64,000 nucleotides of DNA. Origin: UBA5314 sp964635975 (GTDB lineage Bacteria > Bacillota > Syntrophomonadia > Syntrophomonadales > Syntrophomonadaceae). A model generated the notes under the pieces. That model did no database searches. It was not told the origin of the DNA and saw only the letters and a list, made by a program, of their open reading frames with translations. Where the stretch lies: assembly GCA_964635975.1 (NCBI GenBank), contig CAZWPO010000017.1, positions 3,465 to 67,464 of the forward strand, read 5' to 3'. Below are positions 7,395-16,978 of this stretch, in pieces; position 1 is the first letter of the stretch, and every line of letters starts with the position of its first letter. The translations under genes were made by a program, and so were the position numbers.

Positions 7395-8942
7395 ATGGTA
7401 AGTCATAGGATACGATATTTTGCCTGCTGCTCTTTCTTTTTACTATTTTCGTTTTTCTGTTTTAATCCTGTTCTGGCAGCTGAGGGACACATCGACCTTA
7501 TTGCGCCAGGCTCTGACGCAGAATGGGAGCCGGGATCCACCCAAACCATATCCTGGAGCCTTTCTGATGCTGATGAACTTGGCCTTAAGGTAAATATCTC
7601 TCTTTACAAGGACGGTGCCTTGAGAAGTGTTATTAAATCCGGAGTAAGTACTGGCGAGAACGGCAGCGGCTCTTTTAGCTGGACTCTGCCGACTGGTCTG
7701 CCGTCAGGTTCCAAATATCAAGTAAAGGTCTTGTCCGCTGCCCATCCTGACATTTTTGATATGAGCAGCAATTTTACGATCGCACCGGAAGAATCTTCTC
7801 AGCAGACTGACCAGACCGTATCTTACAGCATTCTTTCGCCTGCAGCTGGTGATGTGTGGGAAAAAGGCACTGAACAATCGATCCAGTGGAACTATTCCGG
7901 AAATCCTGGTTCTCAAACCACTATCACCCTCTTTAAGGGCGGCAAAAGCAAACTTCACATTGCCAGCAAAACACCTACCGGGCAAAATGGCAGCGGGAGT
8001 TATTCGTGGACACTTCCTGCCACCCTGGCTGAAGGCAGCGATTATCAAATAAAGGTGCTGAGTCCGACCTGTCCGGATGGTGCATTCAGCGGTAATTTTA
8101 CGATTAATAGCGCTACGAGTACAGCAGATGATAATGAAGCAGACAATACTGATACAGATCAAAACCAGCAGACACAGGAGAACCAGGATTCTTCTGCACA
8201 AAACGGCACCATTAGAGTGATACTAAACGGCCAGCTGATGTCTTTTGATCAGCCTCCGGTCATTATCGGTGGGAGTACCATGGTCCCGATGAGAGCTATT
8301 TTTGAAGCCCTGGGGGCATCCATAACCTGGGACGCGTCAACCCAGACGGTCAAGGCTGCCAAAGGAAACATAACCATCTCGCTCCTCATTGGAGCGCAGA
8401 CCGCCATGGTGAATGGAATTGAAACGCCTCTCAGCCAGGCCGCACAGATCCTTAACGGACGCACTCTGGTTCCTTTGCGCTTTGTGGCAGAGTCTTTACA
8501 GGCTGAAGTCCTTTGGGATGGAAATGCAAGAACCATCACGATTACTCAGGATGATACTGCTCATCCCAACGATCAGGATACATCTGACCCCTCAGCTCTA
8601 TCAGGCGGGATGGAGCTTATCCATCAGTTTTTCAACCTGGTAGACAGCGGTGATATCAGTAAGGCTTTACGCCTCCTGGATGTGGAGGCTCTGGGAGATG
8701 ACAGCAGTCAGGCTATGTGGAACGACAGTCTAAGTTCAATATCCTCAGCCAGCGTTAGCAGTATTGAGGAGAGCAACAAAGCCGAATGGCCGGGAGACTT
8801 TGAGCAATATAAGGTGCTGGTATCTTTGCAGGTCAGTCCCGGCGGAAAGACCCTGTGGACTGATGGCAATAACACATTCTGGATCTCTCTAAACAGGAGC
8901 AACGGCCAGTGGAGGATATTAGAGATCGCTACCGGGGGCTAA
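7395..8942 (+). CDS. Secreted protein with two Ser/Thr-rich repeats and a copper-amine-oxidase-like domain
   Basis: 515 residues with an N-terminal signal peptide (hydrophobic FFLLFSFFCF, cleavage near AEG). Two homologous beta-sandwich repeats follow, each ending GENGSGSFSWTLP or GQNGSGSYSWTLP, of the Kre9/Knh1-type family. After a Asp/Gln-rich linker, a copper amine oxidase N-terminal-like domain spans about 275-380, with the paired MVPMRAIFEALGA and LVPLRFVAESLQA motifs. The last 110 residues look like a small ligand- or wall-binding domain. Start is ATG behind GGGGG. It is expected outside the membrane; function unknown. Confidence 0.85.
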   Translation: MVSHRIRYFACCSFFLLFSFFCFNPVLAAEGHIDLIAPGSDAEWEPGSTQTISWSLSDADELGLKVNISLYKDGALRSVIKSGVSTGENGSGSFSWTLPTGLPSGSKYQVKVLSAAHPDIFDMSSNFTIAPEESSQQTDQTVSYSILSPAAGDVWEKGTEQSIQWNYSGNPGSQTTITLFKGGKSKLHIASKTPTGQNGSGSYSWTLPATLAEGSDYQIKVLSPTCPDGAFSGNFTINSATSTADDNEADNTDTDQNQQTQENQDSSAQNGTIRVILNGQLMSFDQPPVIIGGSTMVPMRAIFEALGASITWDASTQTVKAAKGNITISLLIGAQTAMVNGIETPLSQAAQILNGRTLVPLRFVAESLQAEVLWDGNARTITITQDDTAHPNDQDTSDPSALSGGMELIHQFFNLVDSGDISKALRLLDVEALGDDSSQAMWNDSLSSISSASVSSIEESNKAEWPGDFEQYKVLVSLQVSPGGKTLWTDGNNTFWISLNRSNGQWRILEIATGG

Positions 8943-8973
8943 AATGAACCCATAATAAGCGATTGAGCAAAAT

Positions 8974-9004
8974 CAAGCCGCGGTGTAAGATCGTCCGCGG
9001 CTTG
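8974..9004 (+). terminator. Hairpin after the secreted protein gene
   Basis: CAAGCCGCGG pairs with CCGCGGCTTG, a ten-base-pair GC-rich stem with an eleven-base loop, 32 bp after the stop. The following T-run is weak. Confidence 0.6.
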
Positions 9005-9050
9005 AAATGTTTCTGGCGCAATACAGTACGCAATCCACATCAAAATTATA

Positions 9051-9070
9051 GGGCAGGTTTCCACCTGCCC
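9051..9070 (-). terminator. Terminator of the beta-oxidation operon
   Basis: GGGCAGGT-TTCC-ACCTGCCC, an eight-base-pair stem. On the minus strand it is followed by TATAATTTT, fitting a terminator about 55 bp beyond the last CoA transferase gene. Confidence 0.65.
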
Positions 9071-9124
9071 TCAGGTTGTCGAAGAAGCGAGCAGACCAGC
9101 AGCCCTGCTCACCCCCGTGTATTC

Positions 9125-10477
9125 CTATACTGCAACTGCTTTATTTGCCCTGCGCCAGATCCCCTGGCGTTCGGCTTCCCGGACCAGGTCGTCACGGAAC
9201 TCCGGGTGGGCGAGATTGATTAATCCCTCCGCCCTCTGCCATACTGATTTGCCTTTCATCTCGAAGATACCGTACTCGCTTACGACAAATTGAGCCACGG
9301 AACGGGGATCGGTCACAATCGCCCCGTTCTTCAGCCTGGGAACGATTCTTGACCTCCTCTCACCATCCTGACATTCATGGCAGGATGGCAGGCAGATGAT
9401 CGATTTTCCACATTTCGATTCATATCCGGCGATTACGAAGTCCAACTGGCCGCCGGTCCCGCTGATGAGCCGGGTCCCGCTGGACTCGGAACAGACCTGG
9501 CCGTACAGGTCGACTTCAATAGCATTGTTGATGGTAACGAGCTTTTCGTTCAGCGCTGCAGTAGACGGTCGGTTGGTGTAATTGACCGGGTATATGGCAC
9601 ACTGAGGATTGTCATTTATGAAATCGTAAATCCTCTGGCTTCCCAGGGCAAAAGCATAGACCATCTTACCCGGATCGATGCTCTTTTTGGAATTGGTAAG
9701 CTGACCGGCCTCAAACATGTCGATGTAGGCATCGACCAGCATCTCGGTGTGGCAGCCCAGGTTTTTCAGGTCAGACCCAGCAATCATCTTCCCGACTGCG
9801 TTGGGCATTCCGCCTATCCCCAGCTGAATGCAGCAGTCATCGCTCATCTGCTCGATGATATACCCGGCCGCTTTTTTATCCGCCTCTGACGATTCTGTTT
9901 CCGGCAGGCAAACCAGCGGCGGGCTTTCACCTTCCACGATATAATCCACCTGTGATATATGGACCGCTTCTTCAAACCCGCCCAGACAGCGCGGCATATT
10001 CTGGTTGACCTCTACGATTACTATTCTCGCCCGGTCGCATATGGCTTTGGAGTGGGAATTCTGCGGGCCAAAATTGAAGCACCCGTGTGCGTCCATAGGC
10101 CCGACCTGCATCATGGCTACATCAATGGGTTCTATATGCTCCCTGACATAACGCGGGAGTTCCGAGTAGCGGATGGATGAATAAAACACATTCCTTCCCG
10201 TTCCTGCGATCTTGCGGTCCAGTCCCGATAAGTGCCAGCTATGCCATATAAACGACTCCTCATCCGGATCAACTTCTACAATTTTGGGCGGCCTGAGCGT
10301 AAGCAGGCTCCACACTTTGACATCCTCAAGCTCAGCCTTGCGCCTGGCCAATGCCTGATCAAGAGCTATAACCTGAGCATTTATCGGTCCATAATCTATC
10401 CAATCCCCGGATTTCACTACTTTAACCGCTTGTTCAGCAGATCTCAGTTTGCTTCGGTATTGGTCTATATAGTTCAT
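9125..10477 (-). CDS. Acetyl-CoA hydrolase/CoA transferase family (butyryl- or 4-hydroxybutyryl-CoA:acetate type)
   Basis: 450 residues of the class I CoA-transferase family that moves CoA between acyl-CoA and acetate through a glutamyl-CoA intermediate. The probable catalytic Glu lies in NNAIEVDLYGQV at about 310-325, followed by the SGTGGQLDF loop near 335-345 that marks butyryl-CoA:acetate and 4-hydroxybutyrate CoA-transferases. It is the last gene of hbd-thl-acd-CoAT-CoAT. In a syntroph it would activate butyrate (or another acid) with acetyl-CoA. The paralogue upstream shares the full architecture; which acid each uses cannot be read from sequence. Confidence 0.87.
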   Translation of the reverse strand: MNYIDQYRSKLRSAEQAVKVVKSGDWIDYGPINAQVIALDQALARRKAELEDVKVWSLLTLRPPKIVEVDPDEESFIWHSWHLSGLDRKIAGTGRNVFYSSIRYSELPRYVREHIEPIDVAMMQVGPMDAHGCFNFGPQNSHSKAICDRARIVIVEVNQNMPRCLGGFEEAVHISQVDYIVEGESPPLVCLPETESSEADKKAAGYIIEQMSDDCCIQLGIGGMPNAVGKMIAGSDLKNLGCHTEMLVDAYIDMFEAGQLTNSKKSIDPGKMVYAFALGSQRIYDFINDNPQCAIYPVNYTNRPSTAALNEKLVTINNAIEVDLYGQVCSESSGTRLISGTGGQLDFVIAGYESKCGKSIICLPSCHECQDGERRSRIVPRLKNGAIVTDPRSVAQFVVSEYGIFEMKGKSVWQRAEGLINLAHPEFRDDLVREAERQGIWRRANKAVAV

Positions 10478-10549
10478 CTCTAAAACTTCACCCCCTTGAC
10501 ATGGCCCCCCTTATCCCCGGCCTTTATTTCAGGTATGTTTTTACCTTCC

Positions 10550-11896
10550 CTAGGACTCTATCTTGTTGCTTCTTTTCCAGAACCCTAATTTTTCCGCATC
10601 CCGGATCAACTCATCTCGGAAACTGGGATGCGCTATTTCGATCAGGTTTTCCGTCCGCTTCCAAACCGACTGGCACTTCATGAGCGCTTTTCCGTATTCA
10701 GTGACAATATATTGGCTCAGCTGTCGTGATACGGTGCAGGCTGCGCCGGGGGTAAGGAACGGTTTGATCTTGGACTGTAGATTGCCATCTTTGCCTTTGA
10801 ACGTGGATGGCATGCACAGATAACTCTTCCCACCTGGCGAATGGTATGATCCGTACACAAAATCCCACTGCCCGCCAGTGCCGGTTATCTGCCGGGCGCC
10901 CTGCATTTCTGAAGCAACCTGGCCGTAAAAATCAGCTTCCAAACATGCATTTATTGATACCATGTTGGAGATGCGGGATATTACGCTGGGATGATTGGTA
11001 TACTCGACTGTATAAGTTGCTATCTGGGGATTTTGATGCATAAAATCATACAAGTCCTGCGTGCCCAGAGCAAAAGCGCAAACCATTTTCCCCCGGTCAA
11101 GCTCCTTTTTCTTTCCAGAGAGGCATCCCGCCTTCCACATATCATAATAAGCATCAGCCAGCATTTCCGTATGGGCTCCCAGATCGCGGAGTCCTGCCGC
11201 AGCGATCTGTTTGCCGAGGTAGTTGGGCAAGCCTCCAATGCCCAGCTGCAGGCAGCAGCCATCGTGGAGATCCTCCAGGATATACTCCCCGATTTTCCGT
11301 TCAGCTTCTGTCGCTTCCAGCAGCGCCGGTCCTGCCATGGGTTCGTTTTCTCCTCTGACCACAAAATCCACCTCGGATATGTGAATCTGGTTCCCGTGGC
11401 CTCCGAAGACATACGGCATCTTTTCGTTTTCCTCCACGATCACTATTTTTGCATTCTCGCATACCGCTTCATTGTGGGAGGTGTTAATACTAAAATTGAA
11501 GTATCCAAAACGGTCCATGGGAGTTACCCTCACCATGGCAACATCGATCTCCACGTTCCGGTTGCGGTAATAAGAAGGTACCTCATGATAAAGGAGCGGT
11601 GAATAACTGCATATTCCCTGATCGCCCAGTCTGGCGTCCCAGGCGCTGAAATGCCAGCTATCCCACTGGAAGTGTTCCATCGAAGGATCGCTAATAGGCA
11701 CTTCAGGGAAAGGGGGAAGAGATATCGCACTTCTGACATGAACCCCGAACAGTTCATCTTTTCTTTTGGCCAGGGCCTTATCCAGGGCTTTGGGCTGGGC
11801 ATTAAAAAACATATAGTCCACCCAGTCTCCTGATTTGACAACCTTTACGGCCTCTTCAGGAGTCCTCAGCTTTTCTTTATACTCGCTCTCGAACAT
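10550..11896 (-). CDS. Acetyl-CoA hydrolase/CoA transferase family, second copy
   Basis: 448 residues, a full-length paralogue of the next gene in the same operon. It has NACLEADFYGQV with the presumed catalytic Glu and the TGTGGQWDF loop. Compared with its paralogue, residues around the acyl site differ (PPFPEVPISDP and VYGSYHSPGG segments), suggesting a different acyl chain preference. ATG at 11896 follows GGAGGG. The 73-bp gap to the downstream copy holds no terminator, so both are probably cotranscribed. Confidence 0.87.
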   Translation of the reverse strand: MFESEYKEKLRTPEEAVKVVKSGDWVDYMFFNAQPKALDKALAKRKDELFGVHVRSAISLPPFPEVPISDPSMEHFQWDSWHFSAWDARLGDQGICSYSPLLYHEVPSYYRNRNVEIDVAMVRVTPMDRFGYFNFSINTSHNEAVCENAKIVIVEENEKMPYVFGGHGNQIHISEVDFVVRGENEPMAGPALLEATEAERKIGEYILEDLHDGCCLQLGIGGLPNYLGKQIAAAGLRDLGAHTEMLADAYYDMWKAGCLSGKKKELDRGKMVCAFALGTQDLYDFMHQNPQIATYTVEYTNHPSVISRISNMVSINACLEADFYGQVASEMQGARQITGTGGQWDFVYGSYHSPGGKSYLCMPSTFKGKDGNLQSKIKPFLTPGAACTVSRQLSQYIVTEYGKALMKCQSVWKRTENLIEIAHPSFRDELIRDAEKLGFWKRSNKIES

Positions 11897-12020
11897 AATA
11901 ACCCTCCTATCATATTATTATCTCTATAGGAGCCGCGGGCGGGCAGCGCTCTCGCACTTCTCCTGAAACGATGCCGGGAGCCTGGAGATGCTGCCTTAAC
12001 CCGGACTGATTATTGCTCCA

Positions 12021-13160
12021 TTAATCTCTAAGGATATCGCCGGCTATGACCAGCTTCTGTACCTGGGCCGTGCCTTCAAAAATCTGGAATATCTTGGCGT
12101 CCCGGAAATATTTCTCCACCAGATAATCTTTAGTATAGCCGTAGCCTCCATAGACCTGGACAGCATCCAGAGCCACTTTCATGGCCGCTTCACCGCCCCA
12201 GTATTTGGCCAGGGAAGCTTCCTTGGTATAGGGCAGCCCCATATCTTGATTGGTGCAGGCTTTCTGATAGAGCAGCCGGGCTGTCTCACACATCAGCGCC
12301 ATGTCTGCCAGCATGAACTGTATAGCCTGGAAGGTGGCGATGGGTTTGCCGAACTGCTGGCGTTCCTTGGCATATTGGACGGCGCACTCAAACGCCCCCT
12401 GCGCCACTCCGACTCCCATAGCCCCTACCACTGCCCGGGAGATGTCCAGGGTCTTCATGGCGATCTTAAACCCGTCTCCTTCCTTCCCCAGCAGGTTTTT
12501 GGCAGGAACTCTGACATCCTCGAATATTACCTGGGTGGTATTTGAGGTCCTGATGCCCAGCTTGTTCTCCGGAGCCCCGGTAGAGATACCCGGAGTGTCC
12601 CGGTCAACCATAAAAGCGCACATGCCTTTGTAGCCCAGCTTTTTATCCAGGGTGGCAAAAACCGTATACTGCTTGGCTACTCCGCCGTTGCTGATGAATT
12701 GTTTGGTGCCGTTCAAAACATAGTCGTCGCCGTCCCTGACACAGCGGGTGGATAGTCCGGCCGCGTCAGAACCAGCGCCGGGTTCAGTCAGGCAAAAAGC
12801 GGTTATGGCGCCCTCCATCATCCTGCCGTACCACCATTTCTTCTGCTCGTCTGTAGCGGCTATATAGACCGGATCGGGTCCTAAAAGGGTGCTGGCCGCC
12901 AGAGTGGTGCCCAGTCCGGCGTCGCCCCGACAGATTTCCTCGGCGATTATCGCCTGTCCGAGATGGTCTATTCCGGGACCGCCGTATTCAGACGGCACCC
13001 CGCATGTCATCAAACCGACTTCCTGGAGCTTGTTAACCGCATCCCATGGGAAAATATGGTCTTCATCCCACTTCTGGCAATATGGAAGAATCTCATTATT
13101 GGCAAAGTCCCGGGCCATTTTCCTGATCATCTCATTCTCTTCAGAAATCATAAAATCCAT
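12021..13160 (-). CDS. Acyl-CoA dehydrogenase (butyryl-CoA dehydrogenase type)
   Basis: 379 residues, the normal length for short-chain FAD acyl-CoA dehydrogenases. Seen are the CLTEPGAGSDA flavin/substrate motif near 126-136, the QQFGKPIATFQAIQ helix near 271, and the GYGYTKDYLVEKYFRDAK segment followed by the catalytic Glu in IFEGT near 363. The enzyme oxidises acyl-CoA to enoyl-CoA and passes electrons to ETF, whose genes are not in the window. GGGGGGAAT lies upstream of ATG 13160. It is the third gene of the operon, 26 bp after the thiolase. Confidence 0.92.
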   Translation of the reverse strand: MDFMISEENEMIRKMARDFANNEILPYCQKWDEDHIFPWDAVNKLQEVGLMTCGVPSEYGGPGIDHLGQAIIAEEICRGDAGLGTTLAASTLLGPDPVYIAATDEQKKWWYGRMMEGAITAFCLTEPGAGSDAAGLSTRCVRDGDDYVLNGTKQFISNGGVAKQYTVFATLDKKLGYKGMCAFMVDRDTPGISTGAPENKLGIRTSNTTQVIFEDVRVPAKNLLGKEGDGFKIAMKTLDISRAVVGAMGVGVAQGAFECAVQYAKERQQFGKPIATFQAIQFMLADMALMCETARLLYQKACTNQDMGLPYTKEASLAKYWGGEAAMKVALDAVQVYGGYGYTKDYLVEKYFRDAKIFQIFEGTAQVQKLVIAGDILRD

Positions 13161-13186
13161 TATCTATTCCCCCCATATTTTTGTAT

Positions 13187-14392
13187 TTATATATCCCTCG
13201 TCCACAGTGAAGCCATCGCAGCACCGCCGCCTACGCAAAGCGATGCTCCGCCTTTCGTCAATCCCAGCCGTTCCATTTCATAGTACAGGCTGACCACGAT
13301 TCTCAAACCAGTGCAGCCCACCGGATGACCCAGGGCTATTCCCGAACCGTTATGGTTTACTTTATCGAGAGTCAGATCCATTCCGTAGTCCTTTTTGAGC
13401 TGTCTTCCCACACCCAGCCACTGGGCGGCAAAAGCCTCGTTTATCTCCCAGTACTCAACATCCTTGAAATCCCAACCGGCCTGTTTCAGGCACTTGGGAA
13501 TAACTACCGCTGGTCCAAGACCCATGATTGGAGGAGCCACGCCCTCTGAACAGACATTGACCAGTTTCATCAAAGGCTTTATCCCCATCTCTTCAGCTTT
13601 CTTCTTGGACATCAGTATGGCCGCAGCTGCCCCGTCGTTGATTCCGGAGGCATTTCCCGCCGTCACCACCCCGCCCTTTTTGAAAGCCGACGGCAGTTTG
13701 GCAAGGGCTTCCATCGAAGCGTTGGCAATCATGTGCTCATCAGTTACATATTCGATCGGGCCCTTTTTGGTCTTAATCTCGACAGGTACTATTTCACGTA
13801 AAAACGTGCCTTCCTGCACCGCCTTGCTGGCTCTCATATGGCTGATCAAGGCCAGCTCATCGCAGTCTTCTCTGGTTATACCGTACATATCGGCAACATT
13901 TTCTGCGGTGAGGCCCATGTGGCCGGGGACTTGCTCATCTACCAGACCATCGAATAGCATGGCGTCTTCCACTTTGCCCGGGCCAAGGCGGTATCCATCG
14001 CGTGCCCCCAGCAGTAAGTGCGGCACCCTGGTCATATTTTCTGTGCCTATTATCAGCCCGATTTCCGTTTTACCCAGCATTATGTTATGGGCAGCGATTT
14101 CTAAAGCCCGCATCCCGGAAGCACAGTTTTGGTGTACGTTGACTGAACTGCTTCGGGGATCCATTCCTAATCTCATGGCCACCTGCCGGGCTGGCAGTGA
14201 TCCTTCCCCATGGGGGAATACTTCCGCCAGGCATATTTCATCGATTATATCTGCCTGGATTCCCGCCCGGGTAATTGCTCCCTTGCCTGCTGTCATAGCC
14301 AGCTGACGGGCCGACACATCCTTCAGGCTTCCGAAAAATTTGCCGATGGCTGTCCGGCAAGCGCTGACCATTACGACTTCATTTAGCGACAT
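13187..14392 (-). CDS. Acetyl-CoA acetyltransferase (thiolase)
   Basis: 401 residues of the thiolase II family. The nucleophilic Cys is in NVHQNCASGMRALEIA near 90, the second active-site motif GIALGHPVGCTG is near 351 with the catalytic His, and CVGGGAAMA near 385 has the acid/base Cys. ATG at 14392 has GGGAGG eight bases upstream, which rules out the earlier TTG at 14410. It lies between hbd and the acyl-CoA dehydrogenase and would cleave acetoacetyl-CoA or a longer 3-ketoacyl-CoA, or run in the synthetic direction. Confidence 0.92.
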   Translation of the reverse strand: MSLNEVVMVSACRTAIGKFFGSLKDVSARQLAMTAGKGAITRAGIQADIIDEICLAEVFPHGEGSLPARQVAMRLGMDPRSSSVNVHQNCASGMRALEIAAHNIMLGKTEIGLIIGTENMTRVPHLLLGARDGYRLGPGKVEDAMLFDGLVDEQVPGHMGLTAENVADMYGITREDCDELALISHMRASKAVQEGTFLREIVPVEIKTKKGPIEYVTDEHMIANASMEALAKLPSAFKKGGVVTAGNASGINDGAAAAILMSKKKAEEMGIKPLMKLVNVCSEGVAPPIMGLGPAVVIPKCLKQAGWDFKDVEYWEINEAFAAQWLGVGRQLKKDYGMDLTLDKVNHNGSGIALGHPVGCTGLRIVVSLYYEMERLGLTKGGASLCVGGGAAMASLWTRDI

Positions 14393-14434
14393 AAAGATAA
14401 CCTCCCTCAAATAAATTATTTGTAATTACTATCT

Positions 14435-15289
14435 TTATTTACTGTAATCATAAAACCCGCGGCCGCTCTTCATTCCAAGGTGACCGGCGCGAACCTTCTG
14501 TTTCAACGCCAGTGAAGGGCGATACTTCGAATCCCCGAATTCACGCCAGTAATACTCACAGACATTCAACAGCACATCAATGCCGACCATGTCGCAGAGC
14601 GCCAGCGGTCCGATGGGCATATTGGCTCCAAGCTTCATAGCTTTGTCGATCTCCTCCACTGTGGCCACCCCGTCTTGATAGGCAAATGCCGCCTCGTTCA
14701 AGTAGGGAACCAGAAGACGATTGACAATAAAGCCCGGGCATTCTTTGGCTCTCACGGGCTCCTTGCCAATCTTTACGCACAGTTCCATGATGGTATTCAC
14801 GGATGCATCGGTGGCTTCCGCGCCAGGGATTACCTCTACTAATTTCATGACCGGTACGGGATTAAAGAAGTGCATTCCTACGACCTTGTCTGCTCTATTG
14901 GTGGCCGTGGCTATCTCGGTTATACTTAATGCGGATGTATTCGAAGACAAAATCGTTTCCGGCCTGCATATTTCATCGAGTTCGCGAAAAACCTTTTTCT
15001 TAATTTCCATATTTTCAACAATAGCTTCTATGATTACGTCACATTCTGAAAAATCAAAATTGCTCACCCCGGTTGAGATCAGTGCCAGGCGATCGGCCTT
15101 GCCTGCTTCGTCTAATTTCCCCTTTTCTACGGCCTTCTGCCAGGCTTTATCTATGCCCTTTACGGCTTTGCTTATCATAGCCTGGTCCACATCTACCAGT
15201 ACGGCATTCAATCCTGCCTCAACACAGACCTGGGCAATCCCAGCCCCCATGGTCCCTGCTCCTAAAACTCCGACCTTTTTGATTTCCAT
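14435..15289 (-). CDS. hbd: 3-hydroxybutyryl-CoA dehydrogenase
   Basis: 284 residues, standard length. The Rossmann loop GAGTMGAGIAQ at 9-19 binds NAD(P); ASSNTSALSIT near 115 and HFFNPVPVMKLVEVI near 138 hold the catalytic Ser and the His of the His-Glu pair; the C-terminal dimerisation domain begins with PGFIVNRLLVPYLNEA. It interconverts 3-hydroxyacyl-CoA and 3-ketoacyl-CoA. It is the first gene of the operon, behind the sigma-54 promoter at 15386-15402. Confidence 0.95.
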   Translation of the reverse strand: MEIKKVGVLGAGTMGAGIAQVCVEAGLNAVLVDVDQAMISKAVKGIDKAWQKAVEKGKLDEAGKADRLALISTGVSNFDFSECDVIIEAIVENMEIKKKVFRELDEICRPETILSSNTSALSITEIATATNRADKVVGMHFFNPVPVMKLVEVIPGAEATDASVNTIMELCVKIGKEPVRAKECPGFIVNRLLVPYLNEAAFAYQDGVATVEEIDKAMKLGANMPIGPLALCDMVGIDVLLNVCEYYWREFGDSKYRPSLALKQKVRAGHLGMKSGRGFYDYSK

Positions 15290-15385
15290 TAAGTTACCTC
15301 CCCCTTTTTGTCTATCTGTTTTATCCTCTTTGTAGAGCCTTACAAAGTTGCTTTGGCAGACATCACCCCCTTTAGCTGATTACTG

Positions 15386-15402
15386 AGCAATAAACATACC
15401 AA
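15386..15402 (-). promoter_or_regulatory. Sigma-54 (-24/-12) promoter of the beta-oxidation operon
   Basis: On the minus strand TTGGTATGTTTATTGCT has GG and GC ten bases apart and matches the consensus TTGGCACG-N4-TTGCT at most invariant positions. It lies about 100 bp before hbd and just past the terminator of the upstream sigma-54 activator gene, exactly where such a promoter is expected. Confidence 0.8.
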
Positions 15403-15413
15403 TATCTGCCCAT

Positions 15414-15442
15414 AAAAAAAAGCCCTGAATATAGGGCTTTTT
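15414..15442 (-). terminator. Terminator of the sigma-54 activator gene
   Basis: AAAGCCCT-GAATAT-AGGGCTTT at 15419-15440 forms an eight-base-pair stem flanked by an A-run that becomes a T-run on the minus strand. It separates the regulator from the hbd operon. Confidence 0.85.
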
Positions 15443-15613
15443 CTATCATTCACACTTGAGCCGGTTTTCGTTTCTGTCGCAGGACTGCTACGGTCGAAGA
15501 AAACTATGGGCGCTAAAGCTGTGTGGCAGCAATGCAAATGTGGTGCAGAACTGACATCGATTTTGACGGGTTACCACGTAAATAATGCCTGCTTTAGAGG
15601 GTATGACACAGAT

Positions 15614-16978
15614 TTATACTGGAAAAGCATACTTTTTGAGTTTGCGATATAGAGTTGTGCGATCGATCCCGAGCAGCCTGGCGGCACTAATAATATCATC
15701 GTTTACTTCCAGCAATGCCTTCTTTATTACCTGCCGCTCGAAATCTTCAGTAATTGATTTAAGATCTTTCGTTTCATCGAAGTCCACCGGTATATCAAAG
15801 TCGGTGTTTAAAAAGCCAAAATGCTTCCGGCTCAATATCGAGCTGCTCTCCATATCCGCAATAATCATTGCTCTTTCCATCACATTTTCCAGCTCTCGGA
15901 CATTGCCCGGCCACTGGTACTGTTCCAAGGACTTGAGCGCTTTTTCACTCACTTCTTTTATATCCACGTGTAGACGTTTATTTAATTTTTTCAAAAAATG
16001 TATTATCAACAACGGTATGTCTTCTTTTCGGGCACGAAGAGGAATCATCTCCAAATTAAACACATTGAGCCGGAAATACAGATCCTGCCGGAATGAGCTC
16101 TGACTTACCATTTTACCAAGATCACGGTTGGTAGCGGCAATCACTCTCACATCCAGGGAAATCGGGCGGCTGCCTCCTATCCTCTCTACTTCCTGTTCCT
16201 GGAGAGCGACCAGCAGCTTGCTCTGCATTCCATAGGACATCTCCGCGATCTCATCCAGAAAAATTGTGCCTCCTTGCGCCAGTTCAAACTTGCCAGGTTT
16301 ACCACCTTTTCGCGCACCCGTATAGGCACCTTCTTCATATCCGAATAGTTCGGCTTCAAGAAGATTCTCGGGTATTGCCGCACAGTTGACCCTGATAAAG
16401 GGATTGTGAGATCGACTGCTCCGGTTATGTATCGAGTTGGCCAGAAGTTCTTTTCCGGTTCCACTTTCCCCGGTGATCAGAACCGTGGTGTCGGGATGGT
16501 TGGCAATCTGCCGCGCCAATGCTATCGTATTGCAAAATTCCGGGCTGTTTCCCACCAGATCGTCGAAATTGTATTTGGCCTGATGCAGAGTGCTGACCTC
16601 GCTCTTGTACATTTTTAGTTCTGCAATCAAACTTTCTATGGTTTCTCTGGCATCCAGTATGTCCAAAAAGACACTATAGGCAAAAACGCCTATTACTTTC
16701 CCGTCTTGAAATATGGGAATCGATGATGCGATCATATTGCGCCCTTTTACTCTCCAGTTGTATGCGCAAATAGCATCACCTGTCTCCAGCACCTTGAGCG
16801 TTCGTGTTTGGGGAGAGATCTCCAAAATGGATTTACCGATAACATCTTTTCTTTCCATTTCGATTATTTTTAAATAGGTTTCATTGATGTAGACTATACG
16901 TCCTTGATGATCGATAATATATCCGGCAATATAGCGGTTCTGATCAATAATATCTTTATACACCCTCTCGATATCCAT
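15614..16978 (-). CDS. PAS-AAA+-Fis sigma-54-dependent activator
   Basis: 454 residues. An N-terminal PAS sensor (about 10-105: IAGYIIDHQGRIVYINETYL) is followed by an AAA+ domain with Walker A GESGTGKE at 170-177, GAYTGA at 217-222 (Tyr in place of the usual Phe of GAFTGA), the Walker B GGTIFLDEIAEM, and a C-terminal Fis-type helix-turn-helix (SAARLLGIDRTTLYRKL). ATG at 16978 is used because GGGGGAGA lies just upstream. Its position immediately before the -24/-12 promoter of hbd-thl-acd-CoAT makes that operon the likely target; the PAS ligand is unknown. Confidence 0.92.
   Translation of the reverse strand: MDIERVYKDIIDQNRYIAGYIIDHQGRIVYINETYLKIIEMERKDVIGKSILEISPQTRTLKVLETGDAICAYNWRVKGRNMIASSIPIFQDGKVIGVFAYSVFLDILDARETIESLIAELKMYKSEVSTLHQAKYNFDDLVGNSPEFCNTIALARQIANHPDTTVLITGESGTGKELLANSIHNRSSRSHNPFIRVNCAAIPENLLEAELFGYEEGAYTGARKGGKPGKFELAQGGTIFLDEIAEMSYGMQSKLLVALQEQEVERIGGSRPISLDVRVIAATNRDLGKMVSQSSFRQDLYFRLNVFNLEMIPLRARKEDIPLLIIHFLKKLNKRLHVDIKEVSEKALKSLEQYQWPGNVRELENVMERAMIIADMESSSILSRKHFGFLNTDFDIPVDFDETKDLKSITEDFERQVIKKALLEVNDDIISAARLLGIDRTTLYRKLKKYAFPV

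Noticed and set aside
9377..9889. Long plus-strand open frame (170 codons) inside the CoA transferase gene
   Set aside because: Shadow of the real minus-strand gene, which has complete family motifs.
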